A stretch of 36,159 nucleotides of DNA from Acidobacteriota bacterium (GTDB lineage: Bacteria; Acidobacteriota; Terriglobia; Bryobacterales; Bryobacteraceae). Shown piece after piece: positions 1 to 8,498 of this stretch (position 1 is the first letter of the stretch; each line of letters opens with the position of its first letter). The notes below the pieces were generated by a model. It saw only the letters and a list, made by a program, of their open reading frames with translations, had not been told where the DNA came from and searched no databases. The translations under genes were made by a program, and so were the position numbers. Location: NCBI GenBank assembly GCA_016178945.1, contig JACOSH010000122.1, positions 1-36,159 of the forward strand, in the 5' to 3' direction.

Positions 1-1380
1 GCCCAGGAAACCATCATCCAGCAGATGCGGACGGACATTAAGACCACCGTCGTGAGAGGCTATGCCGCCAATCGTCCGGGCGCGTTCAAGGTGTCCTATG
101 AAGGGGCCAACCGGCAAGTGGTCGCCGAGGTGGCCAACCAGCTCAGCAATTTCTACGTGGATGAGAACCTGAAGGCACGCGAAACCCAGGCCGAAGGAAC
201 TACTGAGTTCTTAAAGAGCCAGTTGGATCAAGCCAAGAAAACACTGGACGAACTGGAAGCGGCGGTGAGCCGCTACAAGCAGTCCCACAACGGAGAGCTG
301 CCTCAGCAAGAGGGAGCTATCACGGGCATCGTGAACCGGCTCCAGGCTCAGTTGCAGGCCAACCAGGATGCGCTCAACCGGGCGCACCAGACGCAGTCGA
401 CCCTGGAAGGCAGCCTGCAGGCTGCGCAAGCCACTGAAGAGGCGATGACGCGGCTGCAACAGATGGCCGCCTCGGCCCAAGTGGCTACCAGCGGCTCCTC
501 AGATTCCTCCTCATCTGCCCCGGTGCTGCCGACGCCGCCAGGTAAGCGAAAGCAGTCGGAGGTCCTGGAGGATCAACTGGCGCTGATGCTGGAACGTTAC
601 CGGGAAGATCACCCCGAAGTGCGGCAGGCCCGGGCGGCGATCGCCCGCATCAAGCAGATGGAAGAGCGCGAGGAAAAAAACGCCGCACAGTGGGCCGCGC
701 TCCAGGCTGCCGCGCAAAGCGGTAAGGCGGCCGGTCCGTTGGCGCCGCTGGTGCCGGGCGATACCACTCACCGGGGCCTGCAGCAGGAACGCGACAAGAT
801 CGCCTCGCTGAAATCCCAACTGAATGCGATGCACAAGGAAGAGGAGTTCCGCCAGCAGGAGCACGAAAGGATTCTCAAGGAGCTTAAGGATACTCAGGCA
901 CGGCTGCAAGGGCTTCCGATCCGGGAGCAGGAGATGGCGGGCTTGACGCGCGACTACGAAGCAGCCAAGGCAAACTACAAGGGGCTGCTGGACAAATATT
1001 TTGTGTCCGACATGTCCACGGAAATGGAACGGCGCCAGAAGGCCGAGCGTTTCGCGGTCCTGGATCCGGCGCACGTTCCCGGCGCGCCGATCAAACCGGA
1101 TCGGCCCTTGTTCACGCTGGTCGGGGTCCTGCTGGCCAGTGGGCTCAGCGTCGTGGTGGGAATCGGCCGCGAGATCAAGAAGGGACGCGTGCTGGGCGAG
1201 TGGGAACTGCCGGCTGGCGTTCCGGTCCTGGGGCGGGTCCCCAATGTTCAGACCGACAGTGGAGAGGAGGGCGGACCGAAACGCCCCAAGCCCGGCCGGA
1301 AGGCGCGCCTAGCGCTGGTTTCATCCGCCGTGTTGTCGCTGGCCGTGGCGACCCTGTACATGGTCTGGGGCAAGGTCTAG
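1..1380 (+). CDS. Wzz/GNVR-type polysaccharide chain-length determinant, 5' partial
   Basis: The reading frame is open from base 1, so the N-terminus, including the first membrane segment, lies outside the window; 459 residues are visible. Most of the visible part is charged, heptad-like helix (roughly residues 60-330), as in the periplasmic coiled coil of Wzz proteins. It is followed by a proline-rich stretch (PAHVPGAPIKPDRP) leading into a hydrophobic segment (LFTLVGVLLASGLSVVVGI), the classic C-terminal Wzz arrangement. A second hydrophobic segment ends the protein (VSSAVLSLAVATLYMVW). The family sits in the inner membrane and controls polymer length and export together with a cytoplasmic tyrosine kinase; that kinase is encoded two genes downstream. 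The ATPase and kinase order that follows is that of XrtA-type exopolysaccharide loci. Family assignment is firm; the XrtA subtype is inferred from context. Confidence 0.87.
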   Translation, partial: AQETIIQQMRTDIKTTVVRGYAANRPGAFKVSYEGANRQVVAEVANQLSNFYVDENLKARETQAEGTTEFLKSQLDQAKKTLDELEAAVSRYKQSHNGELPQQEGAITGIVNRLQAQLQANQDALNRAHQTQSTLEGSLQAAQATEEAMTRLQQMAASAQVATSGSSDSSSSAPVLPTPPGKRKQSEVLEDQLALMLERYREDHPEVRQARAAIARIKQMEEREEKNAAQWAALQAAAQSGKAAGPLAPLVPGDTTHRGLQQERDKIASLKSQLNAMHKEEEFRQQEHERILKELKDTQARLQGLPIREQEMAGLTRDYEAAKANYKGLLDKYFVSDMSTEMERRQKAERFAVLDPAHVPGAPIKPDRPLFTLVGVLLASGLSVVVGIGREIKKGRVLGEWELPAGVPVLGRVPNVQTDSGEEGGPKRPKPGRKARLALVSSAVLSLAVATLYMVWGKV

Positions 1381-1390
1381 TCACCATAAT

Positions 1391-2434
1391 ATGTACGAGG
1401 GCTTTTACGGACTGCGGCGCAGTCCTTTTTCACACACTCCGGACCCGGGCTTCCTGTTTCTGACGGACTCGCATCGGGATGCGGCCGCCGGGCTGACCTA
1501 CGCCATCCTGGCCCGCAAAGGGTTTTCGGTGCTGACCGGAGACGCCGGGACGGGCAAGACCACGCTGCTGCGTTCGGTGATGAGCACCATCCCGGACAGC
1601 CGGGTGCAAGCCAGTTTTGTGCTCAATCCGATGGTGTCGGCGGACGAGTTCCTGGAGATGGCGATGTCCGATTTCGGCATCCTCACGATTCCCTCGAGCA
1701 AGGCGCAGCGCATCGCGGTGCTCCAGCAGTTCCTTCTGGACGTGCACGCGGAAGGGCGAGTGGCGGTGCTGATCGTCGACGAAGCCCACCGGTTAAGCGT
1801 GGACCTGCTCGAGGAGATCCGGCTGCTGACTAATTTCGAAACCGATCGCGAGAAGCTGCTGCAGATCATCATGGCGGGTCAGGATGAGCTGGGCGACACG
1901 CTGGACAGGCACGAGGTGCGCCAGTTGAAACAGCGAGTCGCGATCCGGCTGCATATTCGCCCGCTCACGGTCTCTGAAGTGGGCGACTACATCCGCCACC
2001 GCTGGCAGAAGGTCAGCGACAGACCGGCGCCGTTTACCGCCGATTCCATGCGGCTGATCGCACATTACTCGGGTGGAGTGCCGCGCGTGGTCAACTCCAT
2101 TTGCGACAACGCGCTGCTGCTGGGATTTGCCCAGGGAGCCCTAGCGATCCAACGCGACCAAATCACCGAGGTGGCCACCGATCTGCACTTGATCGGCGCG
2201 CCGCACTCGACCAGCAGCGAGTCGGACCGCCCGGTATTGGTGTCCAGCAACCGCGTGGCCAGCCCGCGCACTACAGGTCCGACCGAAGAAAGACACGAAA
2301 AGATCGAGTTACGTATTCCCAAGCCAGCCCCCCGGCCGACAGAGGCGAACCCAATTCCAACCCTAGACCGTTATACACCCGCGCGCCCATGGCGGGTCCG
2401 CCTCGGTTTGAGACCGCGCGGAGTGGAGGGCTGA
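1391..2434 (+). CDS. ExeA-like AAA ATPase, XrtA-locus type
   Basis: A 347-residue cytoplasmic ATPase beginning MYEGFYGLRRSPF, the characteristic opening of ExeA/GspA-type AAA proteins. Walker A (GDAGTGKTT, residues about 50-58) and Walker B with the following sensor-like residues (VLIVDEAHRL, about 126-135) are intact. A 'GGVPRVVNSICDNALL' stretch matches the conserved C-terminal part of the AAA module. The last 90 residues are proline-rich and probably disordered. In XrtA/PEP-CTERM exopolysaccharide loci an ATPase of this kind regularly accompanies the Wzz protein and the BY-kinase; its exact role is not established, though ATP-driven control of assembly or export is likely. The gene starts 10 bases after the Wzz stop, and the kinase starts 7 bases after its own stop, so the three form one operon. 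Confidence 0.88.
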   Translation: MYEGFYGLRRSPFSHTPDPGFLFLTDSHRDAAAGLTYAILARKGFSVLTGDAGTGKTTLLRSVMSTIPDSRVQASFVLNPMVSADEFLEMAMSDFGILTIPSSKAQRIAVLQQFLLDVHAEGRVAVLIVDEAHRLSVDLLEEIRLLTNFETDREKLLQIIMAGQDELGDTLDRHEVRQLKQRVAIRLHIRPLTVSEVGDYIRHRWQKVSDRPAPFTADSMRLIAHYSGGVPRVVNSICDNALLLGFAQGALAIQRDQITEVATDLHLIGAPHSTSSESDRPVLVSSNRVASPRTTGPTEERHEKIELRIPKPAPRPTEANPIPTLDRYTPARPWRVRLGLRPRGVEG

Positions 2435-2441
2435 ACGAAAA

Positions 2442-3323
2442 ATGAGCAAGATGTTTGAGGCGTTGAAGAAAGCGCAAGGAGAGGTCGCCGAGGTGTGCCT
2501 TCCCTTGATTGAGATGGCTGCGTCACCGCTGCCGCCCGCGGAACCGGAGGCAGTGGAGCCGGAGCCGCCCATGCCGCAGCCGGTGATGGAAGCCAAGGCA
2601 ACCGCGCCAAGCGACGTGCAGCAGCTCCGGCACGCGGCTGCGCGCCTGCAGACGGGGTCGGCGGTGCTGCCCCTGGATGGGGCCAGCTCGCGCGCCGCCG
2701 AGCAGTATCGCATGATCCGGACCAAGATCTCCCATCACCCGCTCCAGCCGCGGACCCTGCTGATCTCCAGCGCCGGCCCGGGCGACGGCAAGACCACCAG
2801 CGCCATCAACATCGCCGGTGTGTTGTCGCTCCGGGACGATGTGAACGTGCTGCTCATTGACGCGGATTTCCGCCGCGCGATGATCGCCAGCTCGCTGGGA
2901 ATCCCGGAAGAGCCCGGACTGGCCAACGTGATTGCCGGCGAATGCTCCCTGCAGGAGGCGATCGTGCGGGTGGAGCAGTATCCGAATCTGTATGTGTTGC
3001 CGGCCGGCAGGAGCAAGATGAATCCGGCCGAGATGCTGGATTCCCCACGCTGGCGAGCAATCTGCGCCGCCGCGCGCGAAAGTTTTCGCTTCACCGTACT
3101 GGATGCGCCTCCGGTGGGTTCGGTGGCCGACTATGATCTGATCCAGGCTTCCTGTGATGGGGTGATCATGATCGTGCGGCCCGATCACACCGACCGGTCC
3201 ATGTGCATGAAGGCCCTGGAGTCGATTCCGAGGGAGAAGTTCATCGGCGTGGTGGTCAACTGCGCCGTCCGGTGGTTTTTGTGGAAAACTCAGGATGCCT
3301 ACTACTACGCGAAGCAGGCGTAG
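2442..3323 (+). CDS. BY-kinase (CpsD/CapB-like) tyrosine autokinase
   Basis: A 293-residue soluble P-loop protein. The N-terminus MSKMFEALKKA is typical of the cytoplasmic partner of Wzz proteins in split tyrosine kinases. After a Pro/Glu-rich linker (about 25-55) come Walker A (AGPGDGKTT, about 111-119), Walker A' (VLLIDADFRR, about 136-145) and a Walker B-like FTVLDAPP. The last residues are DAYYYAKQA, a short tyrosine cluster of three that would be the autophosphorylation tail. BY-kinases cycle between phosphorylated and unphosphorylated oligomers and thereby steer Wzz-dependent polymerisation and export. A GGAGGG sequence about 11 bases upstream supports the ATG. The tail is shorter than in Wzc-type kinases. 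MinD/ParA-type proteins share the fold, but the tail and neighbours favour the kinase. Confidence 0.87.
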   Translation: MSKMFEALKKAQGEVAEVCLPLIEMAASPLPPAEPEAVEPEPPMPQPVMEAKATAPSDVQQLRHAAARLQTGSAVLPLDGASSRAAEQYRMIRTKISHHPLQPRTLLISSAGPGDGKTTSAINIAGVLSLRDDVNVLLIDADFRRAMIASSLGIPEEPGLANVIAGECSLQEAIVRVEQYPNLYVLPAGRSKMNPAEMLDSPRWRAICAAARESFRFTVLDAPPVGSVADYDLIQASCDGVIMIVRPDHTDRSMCMKALESIPREKFIGVVVNCAVRWFLWKTQDAYYYAKQA

Positions 3324-3381
3324 GGTAGATTTGATCTCAAGTTGTTGGTAGTAAATAGTTTAGTAGATGTGGATGTAACTG

Positions 3382-3387
3382 AAGGGG
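3382..3387 (+). promoter_or_regulatory. Shine-Dalgarno AAGGGG selecting a TTG start
   Basis: AAGGGG lies 7 bases upstream of the TTG at 3395. An in-frame stop (TGA, 3380-3382) immediately precedes it, so no earlier start exists. The alternative GTG at 3458 has no comparable site. Confidence 0.55.
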
Positions 3388-3394
3388 CGAAGCT

Positions 3395-4045
3395 TTGTCG
3401 AGCCTTTGTGGCCTGAACCCGATTCTCTACCCGCTGCCGGCGCTCCCGGACTGCAGCGTGACGCCCCGCTGGTATGTGGTCCAGACACGCTCCCGTTTCG
3501 AAAAGGCGGTTCGGTCGGAATTGGCGGCTCAGGGTATGGAGAACTACCTGCCGGCCGTCACGGAGCTCCACCAGTGGAAGGATCGACGGAAGTTAGTGGA
3601 CCAACCCCTATTTCCGGGGTATGTGTTTGTCCGGTTCACTGACGCTGCGGAGTCGCGGCGGCACGTGCTGCGGATCCAGGGCGTGGTGCGGCTCCTGGGC
3701 GGATTCGGGGGAATCGAGCCGGTACCGGATGAGGAGATCGAATCGATCCAGCGTTTGCTGGAGTCGACCCAGAGTTGCTTTGCCCATCCGTTTCTGCGGG
3801 AAGGGGCGTGGGTGCGCGTGCGGCGCGGCGTCCTGCGGGGAATGGAAGGCTGGTTGGTGCGCGTCAAGAACCGGACGCGCCTGGTGTTGTCCATAAGTTT
3901 ATTGTCGCAATCGGTTGCGACGGAAATCGACGCGAAGGATGTGGAGGTGATTCGAGCGGCGCCCGCGCCTGGCGAACATCTCTGGCAGGAGACCGTCGCG
4001 CGCATCGAGAAAGGCGGGCCCCCCTCACTATGTATCCGAATCTGA
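3395..4045 (+). CDS. UpxY/RfaH-like NusG-family transcription antiterminator
   Basis: A 216-residue NusG paralogue. The NGN domain begins at about residue 24 (PRWYVVQTRSRFEKAV) and includes the conserved PLFPGYVFVRF block. A KOW-type module follows at about 130-185 (GAWVRVRRGVLRGMEGWLVRV). Specialised NusG proteins of this kind (RfaH, LoaP, UpxY) are encoded within or ahead of long polysaccharide operons, ride on RNA polymerase and suppress termination and pausing over that operon. The position just before about 22 kb of plus-strand polysaccharide genes fits that role. The start is TTG with a good Shine-Dalgarno; a shorter version from GTG 3458 would still keep the whole NGN domain. A 71-base A+T-richer gap separates it from the kinase gene. 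The family is certain; operon-specific antitermination is inference. Confidence 0.87.
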   Translation: MSSLCGLNPILYPLPALPDCSVTPRWYVVQTRSRFEKAVRSELAAQGMENYLPAVTELHQWKDRRKLVDQPLFPGYVFVRFTDAAESRRHVLRIQGVVRLLGGFGGIEPVPDEEIESIQRLLESTQSCFAHPFLREGAWVRVRRGVLRGMEGWLVRVKNRTRLVLSISLLSQSVATEIDAKDVEVIRAAPAPGEHLWQETVARIEKGGPPSLCIRI

Positions 4046-4275
4046 AACTGCAACTTTGGAAGACCGGAATCCGGCAGAACCGGCTGGCCAGAATGCTGGA
4101 GATGGACGAAACCGTGCTCAGCAAGATCGTCAATGGGTTCCGGGAACCCAATCCCGATCTGCGCGGGAAGATCGCCACGCTCCTGCAGTGCGACCCGCTG
4201 TGGCTGTTCGAACGCGTGGACGGCACCCCGCCCGCCGCGCCTTCCTCCGACGTGGCGACGGCCCACAACTCCTAA
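4030..4275 (+). CDS. Small XRE-type helix-turn-helix protein
   Basis: An 81-residue protein starting at ATG 4030, inside the last 16 bases of the antiterminator gene, so the two are probably translationally coupled. Residues about 5-65 read as a compact lambda-repressor-like HTH: a first helix (LKLQLWKTGI), then RQNRLARMLEMDETVLSKIVNGFREP, which carries the alternating helix-turn-helix pattern, then KIATLLQCDPLWLF. The remaining 18 residues are Pro/Ala-rich and likely flexible. It would act as a DNA-binding regulator, perhaps of this locus, but nothing in the sequence identifies an operator. The call rests on pattern recognition of the HTH. Overlap with the antiterminator suggests a joint regulatory unit. 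Confidence 0.78.
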   Translation: MYPNLKLQLWKTGIRQNRLARMLEMDETVLSKIVNGFREPNPDLRGKIATLLQCDPLWLFERVDGTPPAAPSSDVATAHNS

Positions 4276-4283
4276 GCCGCCGT

Positions 4284-6209
4284 ATGTGCGGAATCGCCGG
4301 CTATCTCGCCCAGGATCAGTTTGCTCCCGATCCAGCCCTGCTGCGCCGTATGTGCGACCGGATCGCCCACCGCGGTCCGGATGCCTACGGCCAGTTCTGC
4401 GACGACTGGGTCGCGCTGGGACACCGCCGCCTGAGCATCATCGACGTAAGCGGCGGCGACCAGCCCCTGGGCAACGAGGACGGTTCGATCCAGATCGTCT
4501 TCAACGGGGAGATCTACAATTACCTCGAGCTGCGCGCCGAGCTGGTGGCCAAAGGGCACCGCTTCTCCACGCGCAGCGACACCGAGGTGATCGTGCACCT
4601 CTACGAAGAAGTCGGGGAGCGCGTGCCGGAGTACCTGAACGGCATGTTCGCGCTGGCCATCTGGGACAAGCGGCGCAAGGAACTGTTTCTGGCGCGGGAC
4701 CGGTTCGGCAAGAAGCCGCTTTATTATTCCCTGGCCATCCCAGGAACCCGGCTGGCCTTTGCCTCGGAGTTGAAGGCCCTCACGGTGCTGCCCGGCTTTG
4801 AGCCGCAGGTGGATCCGGTGAGTGTTGCAGACTTCTTAAGCCTTTCCTATGTTCCGGATCCGGCAACTATCTACAAGAATGCCCTGAAATTGCCGGCGGG
4901 TCATACTCTCACGGTGAGCCTTTCCGGTGAGAAGCTCCGCAAGTATTGGGAGTTGCGCTTTTCCCCTGAGCCAGGTCGCTCCGTAGAGGACGCCGTCGAG
5001 CAAATCCGAACTCTGGGGGCCGACGCCGTCCAGCGACGCATGATCAGCGATGTCCCGCTGGGCGCCTTCTTGAGCGGTGGCGTGGACTCGAGCGCCGTGG
5101 TAGCCTGGATGGCCAAGTGCGCTCCGGACCGGGTAAAGACCTTTTCAATCGGGTTCACCAACAAGCAGTTCGACGAACTCGAATACGCCCGGATGGTGGT
5201 CGAGCGTTACCGCACCGATCATCGGGAACAGGTGGTGACGCCCTCGGTGCACGAGATGCTGGACACCTTGGCCCGGCACTATGACGAACCGTTCGGCGAC
5301 TCGTCGGCGATTCCGACCCTCTATCTGGCCCGAATGACCCGGCAGCATGTGACCGTGGCGCTGTCCGGAGACGGCGCCGACGAGGTGTTCGGAGGCTACC
5401 GGCGTTATTACTTTGGAGCGCTCGAAGAGCGTCTCCGGCAGAAGTTCCCGGCCTGGTTCCGCCGAACAGTGATCGCGGGCGCGGGTCGGTATTACCCCAA
5501 GTTCGACTACTTGCCGCAAGTCTTTCGGGCGAAGACGCTGCTCAGTAACCTGGCGGCAGAGATTGGGGACGCCTACTTCACGTCCATGTCTACGTTCCGG
5601 GACGAAGGCCTGGCAGGCGTGCTCTCGCCGGATTTGCGGGGGGAAATGGGGGCCTATAGCCCTCGAGAGAGCTTTCGTGCGCGCTTTCAGCGCTTTCGCC
5701 ACCTTCCCCCGCTGGAACAGATGCAGGCAGTGGACTTCGAAACTTACCTGCCCGGCGACATCCTGGTGAAGGCGGACCGGGCGACCATGGCCTACTCGCT
5801 GGAGAGCCGCTCCCCGTGGCTGGACTATCGGATCGCCGAGCTGGCGGCAAAACTTCCTTCTGAATTAAAGATTTGCGGTCAGAACCGCAAGTATGTTCTG
5901 AAGCAGGCCGTGAGGCCGGACGTCCCGGCAGCCGCCATCGACCGGCCCAAGATGGGCTTTTCTGTGCCCCTGGCGCAATGGTTTCGCTCGAGCTTGGTGG
6001 ACACCTTCGAGAAACACGTCCTGTGCGAGGAGATGGAGGCGTATCTGTCGCTGGGCGAGGCTCGCCGGATTTGGAAGGAGCATCAAGCAGGACTTGCGAA
6101 TCATGATCGTAAGCTATGGAATCTGCTAATGTTGGCCTCCTGGGATGCGGTGCATCGGAAGGGGCGGGAGACGGTCTCGGGCGAGGTGCTGGCCGGTGCC
6201 GCCAGCTAG
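4284..6209 (+). CDS. Glutamine-hydrolysing asparagine synthase-like amidotransferase, XrtA-locus type
   Basis: A 641-residue two-domain enzyme. The start is fixed by MCGIAGYL: the cysteine after Met is the nucleophile of class II glutamine amidotransferases. N-terminal glutaminase landmarks RIAHRGPD, HRRLSIID and VFNGEIYNY are present. The C-terminal ATP-pyrophosphatase domain carries the PP-loop SGGVDSS at residues 264-270, then the conserved ALSGDGADEVFGGY block. Ammonia from glutamine is channelled to a carboxylate activated as the acyl-adenylate. In polysaccharide loci such AsnB-like proteins are thought to amidate a sugar acid or an attached group rather than make free asparagine. The length fits the family and all key residues seen are intact. 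It begins 8 bases after the HTH gene stop with no clear ribosome-binding site. Confidence 0.88.
   Translation: MCGIAGYLAQDQFAPDPALLRRMCDRIAHRGPDAYGQFCDDWVALGHRRLSIIDVSGGDQPLGNEDGSIQIVFNGEIYNYLELRAELVAKGHRFSTRSDTEVIVHLYEEVGERVPEYLNGMFALAIWDKRRKELFLARDRFGKKPLYYSLAIPGTRLAFASELKALTVLPGFEPQVDPVSVADFLSLSYVPDPATIYKNALKLPAGHTLTVSLSGEKLRKYWELRFSPEPGRSVEDAVEQIRTLGADAVQRRMISDVPLGAFLSGGVDSSAVVAWMAKCAPDRVKTFSIGFTNKQFDELEYARMVVERYRTDHREQVVTPSVHEMLDTLARHYDEPFGDSSAIPTLYLARMTRQHVTVALSGDGADEVFGGYRRYYFGALEERLRQKFPAWFRRTVIAGAGRYYPKFDYLPQVFRAKTLLSNLAAEIGDAYFTSMSTFRDEGLAGVLSPDLRGEMGAYSPRESFRARFQRFRHLPPLEQMQAVDFETYLPGDILVKADRATMAYSLESRSPWLDYRIAELAAKLPSELKICGQNRKYVLKQAVRPDVPAAAIDRPKMGFSVPLAQWFRSSLVDTFEKHVLCEEMEAYLSLGEARRIWKEHQAGLANHDRKLWNLLMLASWDAVHRKGRETVSGEVLAGAAS
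6183..6186 (+). promoter_or_regulatory. Shine-Dalgarno GAGG selecting GTG start of the HAD gene
   Basis: GAGG lies 9 bases before the GTG at 6196, inside the end of the amidotransferase gene. It supports a 14-base overlap between the two genes. Confidence 0.45.
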
Positions 6210-6873
6210 ATTCAGAGCCCTGATCTTCGACGTAGACGGAACACTGTACCGCCAGGGGCCGGTCCGGCGCGGAATGCTGAAGCGCCTCGCGGCGGCCTGC
6301 CTGAGGCACCCGCCGAGTGGAATCCGAAGCTTACGGGCGCTGCGCGCCTATCGTCAAGCGCAAGAGATCCTGCGGCAACAGCCGGTTACGCCGGGCGACC
6401 TTGGCCAGAGGCAGTTGGACCTGGCCTGTGAGCGGGCCGGATTGCCGGTAGGCGAGGTTCGGGACGCAGTTGCCCGCTGGATGGAGCGGGAGCCGTTGGA
6501 TCTCGTCGCGGCTGCCAAACAGGAAGGGCTTGACGATCTGCTGCAAGCGGCCCGGGAACACGGAGTCCGGGTGGCGGTCTTGTCTGACTACCCGGCGATT
6601 GCTAAACTGGAGGCTATGGGAATCGCGGAGCACTTTGAGGTGGTAGCCTGTGCCCAGGACCCCGAAATCCAGCGTTTTAAGCCAGATCCGCGAGGTTTGG
6701 AAGTAGTGCGGAGGCGGTTGGGCGTGACGGCGGCGGAGGCGGTTTATGTCGGGGACCGCCACGATGTGGATGGCACCGCAGCCAAGCGGGCCGGCATGGG
6801 TTTCATACTGGTAGGTTCCACGCTGGAACCGCTGGTCGTAGCGCTGGGAGGCATGGCAGGGATGCGTTGCTGA
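6196..6873 (+). CDS. HAD-superfamily phosphatase
   Basis: A 225-residue HAD hydrolase. Motif I is IFDVDGTLY (catalytic Asp at about 12, acid/base Asp at 14). The motif II serine is in VAVLSDYP, and the motif IV region is YVGDRHDVDGTAAKRAGM, with the metal-binding acidic pair. The helical insert between motif I and II is the cap of the phosphoglycolate phosphatase/beta-phosphoglucomutase-like subgroup. The start chosen is GTG 6196, which places motif I next to the N-terminus as usual; longer versions read only into the preceding gene. Substrate is unknown. Because a UbiA-type phosphoribosyltransferase lies two genes downstream, one possibility is removal of the 5-phosphate from a lipid-linked ribose phosphate, but this is speculation. 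The TGA stop overlaps the TTG start of the next gene. Confidence 0.83.
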   Translation: MPPARFRALIFDVDGTLYRQGPVRRGMLKRLAAACLRHPPSGIRSLRALRAYRQAQEILRQQPVTPGDLGQRQLDLACERAGLPVGEVRDAVARWMEREPLDLVAAAKQEGLDDLLQAAREHGVRVAVLSDYPAIAKLEAMGIAEHFEVVACAQDPEIQRFKPDPRGLEVVRRRLGVTAAEAVYVGDRHDVDGTAAKRAGMGFILVGSTLEPLVVALGGMAGMRC

Positions 6874-8498
6874 ACGGTCCCAGAAGTATTCCCAAACTCG
6901 TCGGTGTTGACACGGTTGTCGGCCGTTGTATCATTGTTGCGCTTCTGCTGATTCCACCATTCTTTCGATTCCTCCTGGTCAACGAGTATGATCTCACTCG
7001 CCCCGAGGCCGCAGGCAGCCTGCTGGCTCTCGGCGCGGCCAGCCTGGCACTGGCGGTGATCTGCCGCAATACGCTGGGATTTTACGTGTTGACGCTGGCT
7101 TGTATCGTATCGTTCTCCGCTGGGACCACGATGGACTTGGTCAGTGAAATGTGGCCGGTGCGATTCCGTTGGCTGACAGGGTTACTGGCGTTGGCGGTTT
7201 CCGCGGCCATGTTGCTGCTGCGGAGGTCCTTCTTTGCCCTTTTGGCGGTTTTTGTTCTGTCGGAAATGGCGGTGGACGTGGGGCAGGCGGTCCGCGGATC
7301 GCCACCGGAACAGCCCTCGGTATCCGCCACGACCGGCCCATTGCCGCATGTGCTTTATCTGGTCCTCGACGCACATATCGGACCGAACGGACTGCCGAAG
7401 GGCCTAGGTCAGAAAGCGCGGCGCAAGATCGAGGAAACCTTCCTTACGCACGGATTCGCTCTCTATTCCTCCGCTTTCAGCAACTATGCGGTGACGGATC
7501 GCTCCATTCCCTCCATCCTGAACCGCCGTTTGCTCCCGGAGCGGGCTCGGCCAGGGAACGTCCGGAAACTCACCGAGGCCAGGTTGCTGTCAGATCTGGC
7601 CGGACGCGGATATGCGGTCAACGTTTACCAATCGGACTTCATGGAGTTGGCAGCCAGCAACCTGAACCACGTAGTGACATACGCAGCCAATAGCGTGGGT
7701 CCCATTGGCGAGCTGCCCATATCGACACGCGACAAGTTCCTGCACCTGGTCCACAGCTACATTGATCGGGATGAGTGGCTGGCCGGACCGCTGGCGGGGA
7801 GATTGGCGCCTCAAGTTTTTCGGCCCGAACGGGCGGGTCCGCTGGCGGTAGCGAAGGTATGGCCGGGACGAATCACCCGGGACATCCTGGCGGCGCGGCA
7901 AAAGACGCTCTTCTTCGCCCATCTGATAACCCCACACAGCCCCTACCTATATCACGAGGACGGTACGACCCGGGAGCACAGCGAGTGGGGGCTGACCCCG
8001 CTGACTACCTATGACCCGGCCGTCTACCGGAGCACCTACGCCCGTTATGCAGAGCAAGTCGTATTTGTGCAAGGGCAGCTCGAACGCTTGTTTGGCACGC
8101 TGAGGAGAGCGGGTCTGCTCGATAAGATGACGATTGTGGTGCATGGCGATCACGGCTCGCGAATCCGGCTGCTTCGGGAGTTGGATCGCGGCCGCAGGCA
8201 GGCGAAGATTCGCGGTGTGGCCTACGATTTTGAGAGATACGACTACGCTTCCGAGCCCCCCGCGCAGGATCTGCTGGACCGGTTTTCCACCTTACTGGCA
8301 GTGAGAACCCCGGCCGGTGACGCCGGGCGGATCGATCCGCAGCCGGTCAGCGTGATGCGGATGGTTCACGAAACCCTGTATCCCGGCCAGATGGGCCAGA
8401 TTCCGGCCGGAGCGGACCTTTCCTACCTGTTCGATCAAGAGGGGCAGCGGCATGAGTTCCCAATGGCTGCGATCTTCGAGAAGGTCTCGGGTTTGTGA
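6867..8498 (+). CDS. Membrane-anchored sulfatase-like (alkaline phosphatase superfamily) protein
   Basis: A 543-residue protein from a TTG start that overlaps the HAD stop. Residues about 20-145 form four or five membrane helices; the remaining 400 residues should be periplasmic. Superfamily landmarks are LVLDAHIG (metal-binding Asp at about 168), the SNYAVTDRSIPSIL block that in this superfamily surrounds the nucleophile region, PHSPY (His about 357) and HGDHGS (Asp/His about 428-429). The architecture recalls LtaS/EptA-type transferases that move phospho-linked groups onto cell-surface polymers, as well as true sulfatases; which reaction applies cannot be read from sequence. The gene sits between a HAD phosphatase and a prenyl-phosphate phosphoribosyltransferase, so transfer or hydrolysis of a phosphorylated group on the glycan is plausible. 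Confidence 0.75.
   Translation: MLNGPRSIPKLVGVDTVVGRCIIVALLLIPPFFRFLLVNEYDLTRPEAAGSLLALGAASLALAVICRNTLGFYVLTLACIVSFSAGTTMDLVSEMWPVRFRWLTGLLALAVSAAMLLLRRSFFALLAVFVLSEMAVDVGQAVRGSPPEQPSVSATTGPLPHVLYLVLDAHIGPNGLPKGLGQKARRKIEETFLTHGFALYSSAFSNYAVTDRSIPSILNRRLLPERARPGNVRKLTEARLLSDLAGRGYAVNVYQSDFMELAASNLNHVVTYAANSVGPIGELPISTRDKFLHLVHSYIDRDEWLAGPLAGRLAPQVFRPERAGPLAVAKVWPGRITRDILAARQKTLFFAHLITPHSPYLYHEDGTTREHSEWGLTPLTTYDPAVYRSTYARYAEQVVFVQGQLERLFGTLRRAGLLDKMTIVVHGDHGSRIRLLRELDRGRRQAKIRGVAYDFERYDYASEPPAQDLLDRFSTLLAVRTPAGDAGRIDPQPVSVMRMVHETLYPGQMGQIPAGADLSYLFDQEGQRHEFPMAAIFEKVSGL

Noticed and set aside
3324-3394. Possible promoter or antiterminator recruitment site ahead of the UpxY-like gene
   Set aside because: The 71-base gap is A+T-richer, but TTGTTG with TAGATG 16 bases on is a poor match and no ops-like element could be recognised.
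4056-4283. 76-residue extension of the amidotransferase
   Set aside because: The catalytic cysteine must follow the initiator Met (MCGIAGYL at 4284), and the extension is the HTH gene read in another frame.
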